Assembly: GCA_963678215.1 (NCBI GenBank)
Contig: OY782758.1
Coordinates: forward strand, 1,178,001-1,242,000
From: Thiobius zoothamnicola
GTDB taxonomy: Bacteria; Pseudomonadota; Gammaproteobacteria; Chromatiales; Chromatiaceae
DNA: 64,000 nt
Direction of reading: 5' to 3'
Positions 62,198 to 64,000 of this stretch are shown piece after piece. Numbering within the stretch: the first letter of the stretch is position 1; every line of letters starts with the position of its first letter. A program made the translations under genes and the position numbers. The notes under the pieces were generated by a model. It was not told the origin of the DNA, searched no databases, and saw nothing but the letters and a program-made list of their open reading frames with translations.

Positions 62198-63358
62198 GTG
62201 AATGACCCGATTATAGCCTCAAGCCGCCAAACCGCTTTGGCGGAAGCCGACCGTTGCGTCAAATGCGCCATGTGTCTGCCGCACTGTCCGACCTACCGTC
62301 TATATCTGGACGAAAACGCATCGCCGCGAGGGCGAATCGCATTAGCCGAAGCCCTGTTAAAAGGCGATATCCAACCTGACGCATCGGCCAAACAGCATAT
62401 CGACCAATGCCTGCTATGCCTGCGTTGTGAACAAGTATGCCCCTCTCAGGTCAAATACCACCAGATCATCGATACGGTACGGCAACAATGGTCAAAACCC
62501 AGTGGGTCCGCCCAACTAGCCAAGCGCCCAAAACTTTTCTCAACCCTGAATCGACTCGCCCAGGCAATCCCAAACGCACCCTTTCTACCCGTCAGTTTTC
62601 GTTTGGCCAAAGCACTCAAAACACACCAAACCGCACCCCAGGCAGGTATTTATCCGCCATCCGGCAAGCCGCGCGCGCGCATCGGCCTATTGCTGGGCTG
62701 CGCCACCCGGGCTGCACAAGCCAGCGCTTTACACGCAGCTATCCGTCTATTAAACACGCTGGGATATACCGTCGTGATATCGGCACAACAAGGCTGCTGC
62801 GGCGCCCTGGCGGCTCATCAGGGCGACCAGGCAACTGCGATCACCATGGCGGATAAAAACCATCAGGCATTCGCCAAAAATGTCGATATCGTGCTGACCA
62901 CCGCCAGCGGCTGCGCCTCTTATTGGCGGCAACAAGCCTCTTTTGCATTACCGACCAACGATATTGTGGTATTTTTGGCCCAGCCTGAAAACGCTGACCG
63001 GTTGACCTGTAAGCCACTACGGAAAACAGCCGCGCTGCACCAACCCTGCAGCTTGGTGAATGGCCTGAATCAATCTGACGCCCTGACCTCGGCACTCAAG
63101 CCAATCCCTGAATTGACCACCTACCCATTAAGCGATCCAGGCGACTGTTGCGGTGCCTCTGGCGACCACCTGCTCACCCACCGCAAGCAGGCAGAAGCCT
63201 TACGGCAGCCATTATTGGATAAACTGGACACCATACGCCCAGACTACTTGGTGACCACCAACATCGGGTGCGCCCTGCATCTGGCGGAAGGCATGAACGC
63301 ATCCGGCCTGGCGACCCAAGTGATGCATCCGGTTGAATTATTGGAGAAACAGTTATGA
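62198..63358 (+). CDS. Fe-S oxidoreductase, GlcF/GlpC-like
   Basis: 386 residues. Two N-terminal [4Fe-4S] sites: CVKCAMCLPHCPTY and CLLCLRCEQVCPSQVKYH. The C-terminal half has two CCG-type modules (GCATRAAQ with GCCGALAAHQGD; then HQPCSL with GDCCGASGDHL). This is the glycolate oxidase iron-sulfur subunit or anaerobic glycerol-3-phosphate dehydrogenase C layout. The flavoprotein partner is not adjacent (upstream or downstream), so the substrate is open. coq7 overlaps its end by 4 bp. Confidence 0.92.
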   Translation: MNDPIIASSRQTALAEADRCVKCAMCLPHCPTYRLYLDENASPRGRIALAEALLKGDIQPDASAKQHIDQCLLCLRCEQVCPSQVKYHQIIDTVRQQWSKPSGSAQLAKRPKLFSTLNRLAQAIPNAPFLPVSFRLAKALKTHQTAPQAGIYPPSGKPRARIGLLLGCATRAAQASALHAAIRLLNTLGYTVVISAQQGCCGALAAHQGDQATAITMADKNHQAFAKNVDIVLTTASGCASYWRQQASFALPTNDIVVFLAQPENADRLTCKPLRKTAALHQPCSLVNGLNQSDALTSALKPIPELTTYPLSDPGDCCGASGDHLLTHRKQAEALRQPLLDKLDTIRPDYLVTTNIGCALHLAEGMNASGLATQVMHPVELLEKQL

Positions 63359-63999
63359 ATGCGCGCGACTACACCCCGGTTGATCACTTGCTCAACCAGT
63401 TTGATCAAGCTTTACGCACCTTATCCGGCCAACCACAAACCACCGGAAGACCCACCCCAGGCGCAGCATCCCCAGAAGCAGAACTGGACGATGTGCAACG
63501 CAACCATGTCGCCCGTTTGATGCGAATCAACCATACTGGGGAAATCTGCGCCCAGGCGCTGTATCAAGGCCAAGCGTTAACGGCGCGCAATCCAGCCATA
63601 CAAGACAGCATGCGTCAATCAGCCGCCGAAGAAAACGACCATTTGCAATGGTGCGCCCAACGCATCCAAACACTGAACGGACGGCTCAGCCTACTCAATC
63701 CCGTCTGGTATGCCAGCTCTTTTGTTATCGGCGCCTGCGCAGGGATTGCCGGTGACAAATGGAGCCTGGGCTTCATCGCGGAAACCGAAAAACAAGTGGA
63801 AAATCATCTGGATGAACATTTGGCGCAGATCCCGGTGGAAGACAACCGCACTCACTGCATCCTGCGGCAAATGAAGGAAGACGAAGCAGAACATGGGCAA
63901 AAAGCCATGATGCATGGAGGCGTGGCGTTACCCCTGCCCATCAGACTGGCGATGCGGGTCAGCGCCAAGTTGATGACGAAATCGGTGTATTACGTCTAG
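63355..63999 (+). CDS. coq7: 2-polyprenyl-3-methyl-6-methoxy-1,4-benzoquinol hydroxylase
   Basis: Di-iron monooxygenase of ubiquinone biosynthesis, 214 residues, complete; it ends at the window edge. Iron ligands lie in the Ex(n)ExxH pattern: NHTGEICAQALYQGQ, AAEENDHLQWC, and ETEKQVENHLDEHL with KEDEAEHGQKA. It supplies the ubiquinone that the NapC-type cytochrome and FccAB-linked chain would use. ATG at 63355 overlaps the previous stop (ATGA). Confidence 0.95.
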   Translation: MNARDYTPVDHLLNQFDQALRTLSGQPQTTGRPTPGAASPEAELDDVQRNHVARLMRINHTGEICAQALYQGQALTARNPAIQDSMRQSAAEENDHLQWCAQRIQTLNGRLSLLNPVWYASSFVIGACAGIAGDKWSLGFIAETEKQVENHLDEHLAQIPVEDNRTHCILRQMKEDEAEHGQKAMMHGGVALPLPIRLAMRVSAKLMTKSVYYV

Positions 64000-64000
64000 A

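Overview
The window looks like the chromosome of a gammaproteobacterium that oxidises reduced sulfur. The housekeeping genes have gammaproteobacterial types and order (topA-smg, bamB-der, nnr-tsaE, exbD-lpxK-Trm112-kdsB, hscB-hscA-fdx-iscX, yrbG-kdsD). The metabolic signature is a flavocytochrome c sulfide dehydrogenase (fccAB) beside a diheme cytochrome and a NapC/NirT tetraheme cytochrome. Lipid A/Kdo genes (kdsB, kdsC, kdsD, lpxK), bamB and exbD show a Gram-negative envelope, and coq7 shows a ubiquinone user. I cannot name the genus from sequence alone.

Layout. 1-6.8 kb, mostly minus strand: guaA (cut by the window edge), guaB, a small coiled-coil/helix-turn-helix protein, a membrane-anchored unknown, topA and smg. 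7.5-17.3 kb: an amino-acid ABC transporter (aapQMP type, no binding protein nearby), a fructosamine-kinase-like gene, thrC, a Na/Ca exchanger with kdsD, a 2OG-Fe oxygenase, a TSUP transporter, yqeY and rpsU. 17.5-21.3 kb is an insertion-sequence cluster: an IS3 element wedged between two unrelated transposase remnants, then a complete IS5 element. 21.6-35.9 kb returns to core genes: SIMPL protein, ISC chaperone/ferredoxin operon, truD, kdsC, gatB, PepSY protein with cytochrome b561, dprA, bamB-der and nnr-tsaE.

36-40 kb is a second accessory block: an IS3 remnant, an internally deleted IS30 derivative with perfect ends, a second IS5 copy in inverted orientation, and a short run of integron gene cassettes without an integrase. 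The cassettes carry a DUF4145 gene, a ccdAB-type toxin-antitoxin pair and a truncated ORF, with two attC-like palindromes. 40-43.3 kb holds exbD-lpxK-Trm112-kdsB and a monoheme cytochrome. 43.4-44.6 kb is another accessory patch: an IS200/IS605 remnant and a two-gene module that closely resembles the Tse2 toxin and Tsi2 immunity pair. 44.7-47.7 kb is an ABC exporter/DUF3299 operon ending in a membrane-tethered LuxR-type regulator.

48.1-52.7 kb is the sulfide/electron-transfer region (fccA, fccB, a diheme c, a NapC-like tetraheme c, and an exported ankyrin protein). It is followed by an AT-rich island (52.8-55.2 kb) with a polymorphic toxin (type 46-like) and its likely immunity gene, whose 5' part is interrupted by an intact IS30. 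A tRNA-Ile(CAU) gene and a second exported ankyrin protein close the island. 56.5-64 kb is core again: TSUP, an RRM protein, hrpA, a thioredoxin-like ferredoxin, an Fe-S oxidoreductase and coq7.

The most notable material is in the accessory patches: a Tse2/Tsi2-like pair with no type VI secretion genes in view, an integrase-less cassette array, a toxin/immunity locus cut by an IS, and the grouping of sulfide dehydrogenase with a NapC-type cytochrome and two exported ankyrin proteins.
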